Shown: positions 8,720 to 17,115, counted from the first letter of the stretch. The stretch: DNA of 64,000 bases from Sediminispirochaeta bajacaliforniensis DSM 16054 (GCF_000378205.1 NZ_KB899416.1:105492-169491), one strand, 5' to 3'. Program-made: numbers and translations. The notes: generated from the sequence alone by a model not told the origin.

Positions 8720-9538
8720 TTATATATTGTCTGCTAAAAAGCCACCGTCGACAGGAATGGTCACGCCGGTGACGAAGCCGGAGGCCTTGTTCGATGCAAG
8801 GAAGAGGGCTGCTCCTGCGAGTTCCTGAACTTCACCGAAACGGCCGTAAGGGGTCCGGCCTATGATTGCTTTCCCCCGTTCCGTGAGTTCCCCACTCGCC
8901 TGGTCCACAAGAAGAGCCCCGTTTTGCCGCCCCAGAAAGAACCCCGGTGCAATGCCGTTGACTCTGATCTTGTAGGGCGCAAACTCTTTAGCGCTCGCCA
9001 TGGTAAGGTTGAGGACTCCGGCCTTTGCCGCATCGTAGGCCCATACGCCGGAGAGTGGGGTATAGCTTGCCATGGAGGAGAGGTTAATGATGCTTCCCTG
9101 AATACCTGTTTTGATCCACCACGTTGTGATAACCTTTGTGGGAACAAGCAGCCCTGCGACAAGATTGAGCTCCATAACCGTTTTAAACTGATCGACGTCG
9201 GTATTGATAAAGGCCCCTTTCTCCTTGTTGCCCCCCACACCGTTTACCAGAATATCGACCGAGCCGAAATGGCCGATACATGCTTCCAGCGCCTTTTGGG
9301 TTTCGGTCTCGTTTCCCGTATCTGCTAGTACGGTTTGTAACATTTCATGGGCGCCGGGAAATACCGCTCTGAGGCCTTGGGACACTTTTTCCATACTGGC
9401 GTTGCTTCGGTTCCAGAGTGAGACTTGTGCGCCTGCTTTCAGATATGCTTCGGCAAGGGCCGAGGCTATGGCGCCTCCTCCCCCGGTGATGACGACCGTT
9501 TTTCCTGTAAGGCCAAACATCTCGTTGAGATACGCCAT
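8720..9538 (-). CDS. SDR-family oxidoreductase (D-mannonate/fructuronate reductase-like)
   Basis: 272 aa, NAD(P)-dependent short-chain dehydrogenase. The nucleotide motif reads TGGGGAIA (third Gly of the usual TGxxxGIG replaced by Ala), then NGVGGN, catalytic Ser in NLSSMASY and YDAAK (YxxxK). The C-terminus GRFGEVQELAGAALFLAS and VTIPVDGGFLA is classical SDR and resembles the SDR-type fructuronate reductase (UxuB/YjmF) of Bacillus, but no mannonate dehydratase is nearby, so the substrate is unknown. The start (AAGGAAC upstream) is 24 bp from the DUF2271 gene, suggesting the tail of the minus-strand Tat operon. Confidence 0.8.
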   Translation of the reverse strand: MAYLNEMFGLTGKTVVITGGGGAIASALAEAYLKAGAQVSLWNRSNASMEKVSQGLRAVFPGAHEMLQTVLADTGNETETQKALEACIGHFGSVDILVNGVGGNKEKGAFINTDVDQFKTVMELNLVAGLLVPTKVITTWWIKTGIQGSIINLSSMASYTPLSGVWAYDAAKAGVLNLTMASAKEFAPYKIRVNGIAPGFFLGRQNGALLVDQASGELTERGKAIIGRTPYGRFGEVQELAGAALFLASNKASGFVTGVTIPVDGGFLADNI

Positions 9539-9562
9539 GAGAAAAGTTCCTTGCTCTTAGGC

Positions 9563-10135
9563 TTAGGGGATGAATTCTGCCTTTACACGGCCGATCATGC
9601 TGTGCCCTTTTTCGTTGTTTCCAAAATACCGTGCCCATGATGTCGCGCGATCTTTAGTGTTTCCAATGGTAATGGTGCCTTTTTGGAGGATGCGGCTTCG
9701 CCACCCTGTTGCCCCCTCGACAAAGAAATGGTAATCACCATCCGGCACAGGGTTCCCGTCCTGATTGGTACAGTCCCATGTGTACGATAATTCGCCCTGG
9801 TCGGGGGTCGGACCTGATACGGCATCGATCTCATCGGTCTTCATGTCCTCGGGATCGGCCGATTCAACCCAATCGGGAAGAACACCTTTTTGCTTCTTCC
9901 ACCCCTCTTTCGAGGTAAAATCTGTTACAAAGATGGTTTTCACATGGTGTTTCTGGCTGTCTTCGATCCAGACGGCAAACTGATTGCTGCTTTGCGCAAA
10001 TTGGCGGATATAGGTGAAGGTCAGCGTTACCGTTCGTGCTTCCGTTGTGGTTTCGGCCGATAGTGTTGTGTTGCCCTGCCAAAGTGAAAAGAGCATAAGT
10101 CCGGTAAAAAGCATGAAAATTTTTGTTCTACACAT
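9563..10135 (-). CDS. DUF2271-family exported protein
   Basis: 190 aa from ATG 10135, chosen because a Sec signal peptide starts there (MCRTKIFMLFTGLMLFSLW, cleavage near LSAE); ATG 10171, inside the tatC end, is an alternative. The mature part has the DUF2271 hallmarks TFTYI...NQFAVWIED and a long loop with repeated Gly-Asp, then DCTNQDGNPVPDGDYHFFVEG. DUF2271 proteins are periplasmic, of unknown function, and in other bacteria occur near PepSY/FMN-transfer and redox genes. It follows tatC closely and is probably co-transcribed with the Tat and AOR genes. Confidence 0.72.
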   Translation of the reverse strand: MCRTKIFMLFTGLMLFSLWQGNTTLSAETTTEARTVTLTFTYIRQFAQSSNQFAVWIEDSQKHHVKTIFVTDFTSKEGWKKQKGVLPDWVESADPEDMKTDEIDAVSGPTPDQGELSYTWDCTNQDGNPVPDGDYHFFVEGATGWRSRILQKGTITIGNTKDRATSWARYFGNNEKGHSMIGRVKAEFIP

Positions 10136-10163
10136 CTGAATGAAAAACCTCTCTTTGTGATCT

Positions 10164-10904
10164 TTATGCATGTGTTTCCGCAAGCGTTTCTTCTTTTTGC
10201 TTTCGCTTCTCGAAGATCATTGCCAGGAGAACGGAAAGTTCGTAAAGGACGAACATGGGACCCGCGAGAAGAATTTGGGAAACGACATCGGGCGGGGTGA
10301 GAATTGCCGCCATGACTACTATTCCGAGAAGAATATATTTTGCAGCCTGTTGCAGCTTTTTATGATTAACAAGTCCGACTCGGGCAAGAATGACGACGAC
10401 GATGGGGAGTTCAAAGGCAACACCGAAGGCGATCAAGATGGAACTGATGAAACCGATATAGTTTCCAAAGGAGAACATAGCGGTAATCTCCGGCGTAGAA
10501 TATTTCAAAAAGAAGGTCATGGTGATTGGTAATATTATCCGGTAGGAAAAAAAGGCCCCGGTGATGAAAAAGATTGTTCCGAAGATGATGGTAAAGCCGA
10601 GGGCTGCTACTTCCCCTTTTTCAAGCCCCGGTTTTACAAATCGCCATATCTGAAAAAGAATAACCGGTACGGAAGCCATAATCCCCATGGTAACCGATAT
10701 TTTGATGTAGGCGAGAAAAAGCTCCGGCGGTGTCAGATAAACGAACGTAAGCCCCTGTACCGGCTTTTTGAGAACTTCCACGGCCGGATCGACAAAGTAA
10801 TAACCGATACCGGAAAAGAGAACAATGGAAATTGCAATGTAAAAAAGTCTCTTTCTCAACTCCGAAAGGTGTTCGAAGAACGTCATGCGCAGATCATTAC
10901 TCAC
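10164..10904 (-). CDS. tatC: Twin-arginine translocase subunit TatC
   Basis: 246 aa, GTG start with GAGGAA upstream; an ATG six codons in has no ribosome site. The N-terminus has the TatC signature FFEHLSELRKRLFY, followed by six hydrophobic segments and family motifs such as GLEKGEVAALGF and FGVAFELPIVVV. TatC binds the twin-arginine signal of folded substrates in the inner membrane. It lies downstream of two tatA genes and of a Tat-signal ferredoxin, so the likely client is in the same cluster. No tatB is evident. Confidence 0.95.
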   Translation of the reverse strand: MSNDLRMTFFEHLSELRKRLFYIAISIVLFSGIGYYFVDPAVEVLKKPVQGLTFVYLTPPELFLAYIKISVTMGIMASVPVILFQIWRFVKPGLEKGEVAALGFTIIFGTIFFITGAFFSYRIILPITMTFFLKYSTPEITAMFSFGNYIGFISSILIAFGVAFELPIVVVILARVGLVNHKKLQQAAKYILLGIVVMAAILTPPDVVSQILLAGPMFVLYELSVLLAMIFEKRKQKEETLAETHA

Positions 10905-10964
10905 TGAAATCTATTCCTCTATTGGCCGTTTCCCACCCCCGAAAAGGGGCGGGAAGGGCAAGCG

Positions 10965-11225
10965 TTAGTTGCTTTCGGCCTTCTTCTTTTTCTTTGCACG
11001 GGTGCGGCTGGGAGCCTGGGGTTCCTCTGTTATCTGTTTGGGATCTTCCGAGCGTTCATCTTCGTTCTGAAGCTCATCATCTTCACCCTTGCTTCCCTTT
11101 TTGAATTCCCTGATCGTTTTGCCGATGGCCTTTCCAATTTCAGGTATCTTTTTCGGACCAAAAATCAACAGGGCAATTGCCAAAATAAGAATGAGCTCAA
11201 AGGGCCCAAACCTTCCGATAAACAT
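10965..11225 (-). CDS. tatA: TatA/E-family translocase protein (second copy)
   Basis: 86 aa: short N-terminus, one helix ([15 protein letters not shown]), the [14 protein letters not shown] hinge and amphipathic helix, then an acidic/basic tail ending in a Lys run. TatA forms the size-variable translocation pore. SD sequence AAGGAGG is ideally placed. This copy has a Phe-Gly hinge identical to the copy at 11245; the longer, charge-rich tail differs. One of the two could do the TatB job. Confidence 0.92.
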   Translation of the reverse strand: MFIGRFGPFELILILAIALLIFGPKKIPEIGKAIGKTIREFKKGSKGEDDELQNEDERSEDPKQITEEPQAPSRTRAKKKKKAESN

Positions 11226-11244
11226 AGTATCCTCCTTGGGACCT

Positions 11245-11502
11245 TTACTTCTGCTCTTCTTTACTACTCACCTGGGCTCCCGTCGCCTCGGACGTTTCCG
11301 GCTTCTGAACCTGTCCGGCAGGTGCCTTCGTTTCGTCAAGGCTCAATTCTTCTGTCAGTTTGTTTGAGTGGGCCCTGAATTCCCGTATGGCGCTTCCCAG
11401 GGACTTCCCTATCTCCGGTAGCTTTTTCGGGCCAAAGATAAGAAGTGCTATGACAAAAATAAGGATCAGTTCCATGGGGCCGAGCCTTCCAAATCCAAAC
11501 AT
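11245..11502 (-). CDS. tatA: TatA/E-family translocase protein (first copy)
   Basis: 85 aa with the TatA layout: helix [15 protein letters not shown], hinge [20 protein letters not shown] and a polar tail. Preceded by AGGAGGTAATAGT. It is 19 bp upstream of the second tatA on the minus strand. Tandem tatA genes without tatB are known from other bacteria with minimal Tat systems. Confidence 0.92.
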   Translation of the reverse strand: MFGFGRLGPMELILIFVIALLIFGPKKLPEIGKSLGSAIREFRAHSNKLTEELSLDETKAPAGQVQKPETSEATGAQVSSKEEQK

Positions 11503-11541
11503 ACTATTACCTCCTGGGTAAAAATCCTATTCGAGATGGCT

Positions 11542-12108
11542 TTAGGGGTTGAGCGCCTGCCCTACCTCATTCCATTCCGTCAGATATTTTGCATGATCAA
11601 AGGTGAGAGACTGCTGTGAGTAAAGATATTCTTCTCCATTCGAAGCGGTGTAATATTGAATATCACTATACTCTCTCTCTTCTTTCATAAGTGTCAATGT
11701 GGCAGTCAATTCCGTATCGCTCAAATTAAAGGGGCTCTGCTTGAAAAGCCTTTTGGCAGTTGCCCTGGGATAGAGCTTTGAATCCCTGCGGACCTGATCG
11801 GCAATCATCTTTGCACTATCTTTTTCTTCGGTATTAACAAGGATATCGGCATAGGAATCGGACATATACTGCGAGCTGTACAGGTAGGAATCCTTCTTTC
11901 CTTCCTTCAGCTTGATGTCCGTCTCCTTGTTTTCTTCGAGAAACGTTAGGAACCGCTCGACGACTGCCTCTTTTGTCTCTCCGTCGGGAAGTACATCTTC
12001 AGAGATAAGTGTGGGCAGCTTACTTTTCCGAAAAAGATGCGCCGCTTTTGTCTCTTCTTGTATATCCATAATGATTGATTTAATAAGAGTCTGGCTGGAA
12101 TCTTCCAT
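11542..12108 (-). CDS. Hypothetical protein in the place of YdhW
   Basis: 188 aa, mostly charged and soluble, no signal peptide, membrane helix or Cys cluster. I do not recognise a domain by motif. Its place directly after the AOR gene and near the ferredoxin matches E. coli ydhY-ydhV-ydhW, where YdhW is an accessory protein of unknown function, so a maturation or chaperone role for the AOR/ferredoxin complex is a context-only guess. CGAGGAACC precedes the ATG. A hairpin with a T-run (12167-12200) lies between it and the AOR gene and may lower its expression. Confidence 0.7.
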   Translation of the reverse strand: MEDSSQTLIKSIIMDIQEETKAAHLFRKSKLPTLISEDVLPDGETKEAVVERFLTFLEENKETDIKLKEGKKDSYLYSSQYMSDSYADILVNTEEKDSAKMIADQVRRDSKLYPRATAKRLFKQSPFNLSDTELTATLTLMKEEREYSDIQYYTASNGEEYLYSQQSLTFDHAKYLTEWNEVGQALNP

Positions 12109-12166
12109 GGTTCCTCGTACCTCAATAGTAGAGCGAAACGCCCTTTTTCACAATACCCAAACCGAA

Positions 12167-12200
12167 TGAAAAAGGGAAAGGCCCTGCGGCCTTACCCTTT
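12167..12200 (-). terminator. Intrinsic terminator/attenuator after the AOR gene
   Basis: On the minus strand AAAGGGTAAGGCC pairs with GGCCTTTCCCTTT (one mismatch) over a GCAG loop and runs into TTTTTC. It lies just after the AOR stop and before the hypothetical and tat genes, so read-through would set their level. Confidence 0.75.
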
Positions 12201-12221
12201 ATTAGTACGTTGTTCTTCGTC

Positions 12222-14321
12222 TTATGCGGGAAGCAGGCCTTTGCTTGCGAGCTCATCGGCTACGTCTGTAAGACCAAGATTTTCCAGGGTTGCCCTGGTC
12301 GGAGCGCCGGTTTTCTTGTCCCAGCCGAACTCTTCGTAGAGCATATCCTTTGCAAGTTCCATATCTTCACGATCCAGCTTGTTGGTTCCCTTGTCGTAGG
12401 GTTTCTTGTCCTTGTCTGCATCAAAGACCCATTTGGGGATCAGATCGTGCTCGTTGCGCATGTCCATGGTATTCATCTGACGCATGGTTATCGCACGATG
12501 CAAGGTAATGAGCTTGAGGGCCTCTTTATCCAGTTCAGCTTCGCTAATCTCTTTTCCCGTTGCGAGGGTGTAATATTTTGATTCCATTGCCGTGTCCCCC
12601 CGGTAACCTTTCTCCTTAAGAGGAGATACGGTCATCGGCCACATCCAGTTACAGAGCGTCAGCGAGTCGTGGAGAAAATTCCGTTTCAGGGACCAGGCGG
12701 CAAATACGGCCTTTGGTTTGTTCATCGGGGTATAGTGTCCCGGTTCATCAATAGCTTCTCCGCCACCCCATACTTCGGCTGCGATTTCTTTCTGGATTTC
12801 AAGGGGAAGGCCGCTGCCGAGGAAGTTGTTGTGCGAGTGGTTTTGTGCGTCCCTGTTTTTGATCAGGTTGACCAAGGTTCCGACCTGGGCATCCGCCTCG
12901 TTGGAATGGTGGTGTGGATACCCGAAGTCCTTGTTCCACAGCCCATATGCTTCTTCGTCCCAGTAGTCGTCCCCGAAACCCCAGCGTTTGGCAAGGAGAT
13001 AGGCACCGTCGGCCATGTGGGAAAACTCACCCTGTTTCGTTGCAATTCTTCGATAGAAATCGAGGAGGAAGGCCGGATCTCCGGCTTCGAGGAGGTCGAA
13101 TCGAATGCTGTCATACTCGGCTTTTGGAAGGACCTTTTTCAGGATACCCTTGTTGTAGGCATAGTTAAAGTCTCTTCCAATCTGGAGGTAATTACACCAT
13201 ATTCCGTAGTCGTTGGTAATCTGTGCCCCCAGGGCCCTTGCGATCATGAGGCCTTCTCCGTTCATATCCTGGACGCCCTTTATCATAACGGCTCCGGGAG
13301 AGAAAAAGCCGACACAGGTGCTGGAGACGTAGGGAGGATATCCGTACTGCTCCAACTGAGGGATTTTCATCTGGGAATGGCACCTGATGGGACAGCTGGC
13401 GCAGCCACCCATACGGACGGTATACTTTTCCGCCACGGCGGTAAGGTCGAGAATACTCTTGAGGGTCCTAAAACCGATCCTGTTGAGATCCTGAGGTGGG
13501 TTCGTTCCCGTTTTTACGGGAGGTTCTGCAGCACCCCAGTATTTGTCTTCGGCAGAGGTCCAACGGGTAGCTGGATTGTTGAATTCGGCCCAGGGCTGGG
13601 GAAACTTCGGCACAACATGCTGGTTGTTGGCACCGATGACGGTGAGATTTTCTCTCATCAACCGCATCCATGCACCCTTGTCTCCGGCTATCTTTACCGA
13701 CTGGGTACCACGGACCCCTATGGCTTTGAGCATCTTGGAACCCATCACATCGCCCAAACCACCTCCGTGGTGGCTGGACCCTGTTCTGATGAAGGATATC
13801 GGAACAAGATTTTCACCTGCCTGACCGATGACCGCTGACTGGGCCTGATCTCCCAGTTCTCCGGCAATCTCAGCCATGGTGTAGAAACACCCTTTGCCCC
13901 ACATCATCGATGCATCTTCAATAGAAACTTCGTTGTCATTGATCTTGATCCAAACGGGAGAGGATGCCTTTCCCTCAACAATGACGGCGTCCCATCCTGC
14001 ATATTTCAATTCCGAAGCGAAGTATCCGCCGAAGTGGCTGTTGATAACGGCATTGTATTTATTCCAGCTGGCAAGGGACGTGATAGTCATTCTTCCGCTG
14101 CAAAGAGCCCCTGTTCCCGTAAGGGGACCGGTTGAGAAGATCATTTTATTCTCGGGGTCGTGTGCTTTGGTCCCTTCGGGAACCTCATCCCACATAACCT
14201 TATAGCCAATTCCCGATCCGCCGATGTAATCGTAATATTTGGAAGAATCTTCCGCTGATATTTTTCCTGTAGAAAGGTTAACCCGCAGGATTTTTCCTGC
14301 CCATCCACCTAATGTAGCCAT
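12222..14321 (-). CDS. Aldehyde:ferredoxin oxidoreductase-family protein (YdhV-like)
   Basis: 699 aa. N-terminal AOR domain starts GGWAGKILRVNLSTG; the 4Fe-4S Cys cluster CASCPIRC is near residues 305-312, and the distal cluster Cys lies in DSLTLC near residue 555. AOR-family enzymes hold a tungsten- or molybdenum-bispyranopterin and oxidise aldehydes or related compounds with ferredoxin as acceptor. This length and the ferredoxin partner fit the YdhV subgroup, whose substrate is not established. No signal peptide is visible, although the partner ferredoxin has a Tat signal. SD AAGGAG lies nine bases before ATG. Confidence 0.9.
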   Translation of the reverse strand: MATLGGWAGKILRVNLSTGKISAEDSSKYYDYIGGSGIGYKVMWDEVPEGTKAHDPENKMIFSTGPLTGTGALCSGRMTITSLASWNKYNAVINSHFGGYFASELKYAGWDAVIVEGKASSPVWIKINDNEVSIEDASMMWGKGCFYTMAEIAGELGDQAQSAVIGQAGENLVPISFIRTGSSHHGGGLGDVMGSKMLKAIGVRGTQSVKIAGDKGAWMRLMRENLTVIGANNQHVVPKFPQPWAEFNNPATRWTSAEDKYWGAAEPPVKTGTNPPQDLNRIGFRTLKSILDLTAVAEKYTVRMGGCASCPIRCHSQMKIPQLEQYGYPPYVSSTCVGFFSPGAVMIKGVQDMNGEGLMIARALGAQITNDYGIWCNYLQIGRDFNYAYNKGILKKVLPKAEYDSIRFDLLEAGDPAFLLDFYRRIATKQGEFSHMADGAYLLAKRWGFGDDYWDEEAYGLWNKDFGYPHHHSNEADAQVGTLVNLIKNRDAQNHSHNNFLGSGLPLEIQKEIAAEVWGGGEAIDEPGHYTPMNKPKAVFAAWSLKRNFLHDSLTLCNWMWPMTVSPLKEKGYRGDTAMESKYYTLATGKEISEAELDKEALKLITLHRAITMRQMNTMDMRNEHDLIPKWVFDADKDKKPYDKGTNKLDREDMELAKDMLYEEFGWDKKTGAPTRATLENLGLTDVADELASKGLLPA

Positions 14322-14361
14322 GTCTCATTGCTCCTTATTTCAATACTCAGATAAAATCGAA

Positions 14362-15066
14362 CTACGCCTGAAGCGCCTTCTCAAAGCCCTGCTTTTTATA
14401 GAGCTCTATTGCATCTTCCCAGCTTACAAAGGTGAGTGCGCTGTTTGGACAGCCGGCAACACAGGCCGGGTGGCCGTAGCAAAGAAGACACTTTGTCGAT
14501 TTGTTTCTCTCCGGATCCACCGTTGCCATGCCAAAGGGGCAGGCGCGTTCACAGGCACCACAACCGATACAGATATCGGTATCTACCACCCTTGCACCGG
14601 TATTTTCATCGGTACTGATTGCCTGAACCGGGCAGGCATTGGCACAATAGGGTTCGGCACACTGCTTACAGGTTTCTCCGTTAAGTTTGAAGTTACCCAT
14701 CTGTCCGTCCCTGTAGGCCCAGGCCATGGTAACTCCGCTTTTTCCGTAGTTGAAATTCCTTCCTATCTTTACTCGAGCAATGTAGGGATGCACTTTCCCG
14801 TCATTGGAGACGGTACAGTTTATTTCACACCGCTTACAACCGGTACAGAGTCTGGAGTCGTGGATGATGGCTCCTGAAGCTGTCTCATAGACCCGGATTT
14901 CCGGACCGATTTTTTTCTTTCCGGTTGAAAGACGATACACCAGCGCTCCGACGGCAATTCCCGCCACACCGGCACCGCTGATTTTAAGAAATTCCCGTCG
15001 CGCTATTTTTCGTTCTAGCAATTTCTCCTTTTCTTCGTTAGATTTTTCTTCTTTTTTTTCGGCCAT
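14362..15066 (-). CDS. Tat-exported polyferredoxin (four 4Fe-4S motifs, YdhY/DmsB-like)
   Basis: 234 aa. The N-terminus is long and very charged, then ARREFLK begins a twin-arginine signal (RRxFLK) with hydrophobic core ISGAGVAGIAVGALVY (about residues 29-45). The rest has four Cys sets: CTGCKRCEINC, CKQCAEPYCANACP, CIGCGACERACP and CLLCYGHPACVAGCP, as in DmsB/NrfC/YdhY-type electron carriers with four 4Fe-4S clusters. It is the probable electron partner of the AOR enzyme encoded next and the obvious client of the TatA/TatC genes downstream. GGGAGAAG precedes the ATG. Confidence 0.9.
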   Translation of the reverse strand: MAEKKEEKSNEEKEKLLERKIARREFLKISGAGVAGIAVGALVYRLSTGKKKIGPEIRVYETASGAIIHDSRLCTGCKRCEINCTVSNDGKVHPYIARVKIGRNFNYGKSGVTMAWAYRDGQMGNFKLNGETCKQCAEPYCANACPVQAISTDENTGARVVDTDICIGCGACERACPFGMATVDPERNKSTKCLLCYGHPACVAGCPNSALTFVSWEDAIELYKKQGFEKALQA

Positions 15067-15108
15067 GTTGTTACTTCTCCCTTATTAAGCTTAACGCGTG
15101 TACACATC

Positions 15109-15155
15109 ATCAGATTATCACCTGCGGATTTATTATATGCATTGGGAAATCTGAT
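15109..15155 (-). promoter_or_regulatory. Promoter region of the ferredoxin-AOR-Tat operon
   Basis: A minus-strand -10 TATAAT lies at 15137-15132, with ATCACA 17 bases upstream as a fair -35. Two 8-bp inverted arms, ATCAGATT at 15109-15116 and AATCTGAT at 15148-15155, flank the -10 and could be an operator. Confidence 0.45.
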
Positions 15156-15165
15156 GTGATGCGGT

Positions 15166-15420
15166 TCACGATATTAGCTTCTCTCTTTGTTCCCTTTCTT
15201 CTGCATCCCGTACCTTTTTCCGCGTTACCGGACTCCGGAACATCTTCCAATAGCAGAAGATATTTTTCGATTCGATGTCGTAAAGATAGGCTTGAGCGTC
15301 GACTTCCCGATCGAAGCTCATGAAGATCCCATCTCCCACGACATAGTATCCCTCCGGGCCTTTTTCAACCCTTAGTTTGCCGTCGGTATCTACAGTCTCT
15401 CCATCGCTGAATTCTATCAT
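15166..15420 (-). CDS. Small hypothetical protein, 84 aa
   Basis: Soluble 84-residue protein starting MIEFSDGETVDTDG with a strong SD (GGGAGGTGCC). The middle (PEGYYVVGDGIFMSFDREVDAQAYLYDIE) looks like a small beta-rich fold with acidic bias and the end is basic; no Cys pair or membrane helix. I do not recognise a family. It lies upstream of the ferredoxin-AOR operon on the same strand, separated by about 100 bp containing a promoter, so it is probably its own unit. Confidence 0.65.
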   Translation of the reverse strand: MIEFSDGETVDTDGKLRVEKGPEGYYVVGDGIFMSFDREVDAQAYLYDIESKNIFCYWKMFRSPVTRKKVRDAEEREQREKLIS

Positions 15421-15549
15421 GGCACCTCCCTATTATTGAGTTCATTTCACATAATACATGACTTTAGAAAAATAAAATTTATAATTTCACAATATTTACT
15501 TTTTTATCGATTTGTCAAGGATAATCGTTTGCATGGAATGAAGAAAAGC

Positions 15550-15577
15550 TTACAATTTTTGTTGTCTTTGGTATGAT
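15550..15577 (+). promoter_or_regulatory. Promoter of DUF364 gene, leaderless type
   Basis: TTACAA (15550-15555), a 16-base spacer and TATGAT (15572-15577). Only seven bases separate the -10 from ATG 15585 and no SD is present, so transcription would begin at or next to the start codon. Confidence 0.5.
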
Positions 15578-15584
15578 ACCCGCC

Positions 15585-16358
15585 ATGAATGAGTTGAGCA
15601 TCGAAATTGCGCTGGTTGAATGCGCTGCTGCACGGGTGAAGGGGAGAAGAATACGGTCGATCTGTATCGGCTATAATGTAACCATAGTAGAGCTTGACGA
15701 CGGATCCATGGGTACTTCGGCAATGTTGAAGGAGCCGAAAGCGGGAACTGAGCATCATTTGACGGAAGCAGGAACCTTGATTGGGGCAAAGGCCGACAAG
15801 GTGATGTACTGGCTGCTGGAACATCAGGCTTCGGTAAAGCGAAATGTCGCCCTTGCCACCATTAATGCCGCTTCGGCCATGACCAGCTATCCGGAAGAGC
15901 AAGGGATAACGGCATCGGATCTTCCCCTTATTCACGAGGGAGATGTGCTTGGAATTGTCGGTTTCATCGCCCCTATGGTGCGGCGGATGGCTCCGAAAGC
16001 CGCGGATTTTTTTATTTTTGATAATAGCCTGAATGAGGGGGTATCGCCCCCTGAAAAGCAACCTGAATTGATTCCGAAATGCTCGGTTGTCTGCATCACC
16101 GGTACCAGCTTTTTGAATCATACCGTGAGTACCGTTCTTTCCTACTGTCGGAACGCCCGGGAGGTTGTCATTGTAGGACCAAGTACTCCGCTTTTTCCCG
16201 AGGTCTTTGCCGATACCCCAGTCACCTTCCTTGCCGGCTCCCGCTGGCCTTCGGACAAACGGGAGCAGTTATTCAGCTTGTCTTCCCAGGCCGCCGGCGT
16301 ACACCAACTAAGCAGGCTTATGCGGAAGGTAACGATCCCTATTTCCCGCGGTTCATGA
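15585..16358 (+). CDS. DUF4213/DUF364 putative heavy-metal chelation protein
   Basis: 257 aa from ATG 15585; an ATG at 15573 lies inside the apparent -10 and is less likely. The N-terminal part (residues about 10-90) has the enolase-N-like DUF4213 fold with RNVALATINA, and the C-terminal Rossmann-like DUF364 domain shows VVCITGTSFLNHTV and VVIVGPSTPLFPEVF. The family is annotated as putative metal chelation and is linked to molybdenum-enzyme accessory genes in some genomes. Here it is convergent with, and overlaps by 20 bp, an XdhC-family gene, and it lies 0.5 kb from the AOR operon, which supports a metal/cofactor role without proving one. Confidence 0.75.
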   Translation: MNELSIEIALVECAAARVKGRRIRSICIGYNVTIVELDDGSMGTSAMLKEPKAGTEHHLTEAGTLIGAKADKVMYWLLEHQASVKRNVALATINAASAMTSYPEEQGITASDLPLIHEGDVLGIVGFIAPMVRRMAPKAADFFIFDNSLNEGVSPPEKQPELIPKCSVVCITGTSFLNHTVSTVLSYCRNAREVVIVGPSTPLFPEVFADTPVTFLAGSRWPSDKREQLFSLSSQAAGVHQLSRLMRKVTIPISRGS

Positions 16359-17115
16359 CCTCCACAAGCTGAGCAACAATTCCCACAGCGATTTCTCCCG
16401 GACTGCTTCCTCCGATCGGTATACCGATGGGACTGACCATCCTGTCTATCTTCTCTTCCTCATAGCCTTCCTGCTTGAGCTCCTTCCTCAGTTTTGCCGC
16501 TTTTGTTCCGCTTGCGATCAATCCAAGGTACTTCCACTCTTTTTTTAGAAAATAGCGGGCAAGGCGAAAATCCGTGGTATGGTCGCGGCTCACGATGACG
16601 ATGTAGCTGTGGTCGTCAAGGGACAGAGAATCCTCGATTACCTTTTCATCGAAGGAGGTAATAATGCGTTCCACACCGGGAAAGCGCTCCTCGTTGGCAT
16701 ACTCTTCCATCGAGTCGATCAGGACCGTCCTAAAATCCAACTCGCGGGTCATCGAATAGATGGCTTTGCCGATGTGGCCTGCTCCGCAGATGACAAGCTG
16801 CTTCCGTTTCTGAAGCGGTTCGATAAGGTAAGTGACCTTACCGCCGCAGGCCATATTAAGGTCCTTGCCCAGATCCTTTTTATAGTAGCGGACCTCTCCT
16901 TCCCGGATTGCCTCCAGGGCCTCTTCCAGGGCGATATGTTCCAAGGCTCCCCCTCCGATGGTCCCGAACGTCAAATGGCGATCCCCCTTGTCCACCACAA
17001 GCATTTTTGCTCCCGGGATCTGTGGAACCGAACCTATAACCTCGACGATGGTGACAAAGGCAATAGACTCCTCGCTTTTTGCAAATTCCGCGGCAGTCAA
17101 TATCAAATTATCCAT
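16339..17115 (-). CDS. XdhC/CoxI-family molybdenum-cofactor insertion protein
   Basis: 258 aa. N-terminal XdhC domain begins with VTIVEVIGSVPQIPGAKMLV and includes GTIGGGALEH; the C-terminal Rossmann domain has LVICGAGHIGKAIYS and IVIVSRDHTTDFRLARY, and the end PIGIPIGGSSPGEIAVGIVAQLV is diagnostic. XdhC binds and sulfurates Moco and hands it to xanthine-dehydrogenase-type enzymes. No molybdoenzyme large subunit is adjacent; an orphan 2Fe-2S subunit sits 34 kb away (51131) and an AOR enzyme 2 kb away. TGGAG precedes the ATG. Confidence 0.88.
   Translation of the reverse strand: MDNLILTAAEFAKSEESIAFVTIVEVIGSVPQIPGAKMLVVDKGDRHLTFGTIGGGALEHIALEEALEAIREGEVRYYKKDLGKDLNMACGGKVTYLIEPLQKRKQLVICGAGHIGKAIYSMTRELDFRTVLIDSMEEYANEERFPGVERIITSFDEKVIEDSLSLDDHSYIVIVSRDHTTDFRLARYFLKKEWKYLGLIASGTKAAKLRKELKQEGYEEEKIDRMVSPIGIPIGGSSPGEIAVGIVAQLVEVMNRGK

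Noticed and set aside
8530..8772. 80-codon frame in the gap after the heme locus
   Set aside because: Runs across the hairpin at 8600 and into the SDR gene, no SD, no motifs.
12669..13838. 389-codon open frame opposite the AOR gene
   Set aside because: Complement of a strongly conserved gene; no domain motifs, no SD, low-complexity translation.
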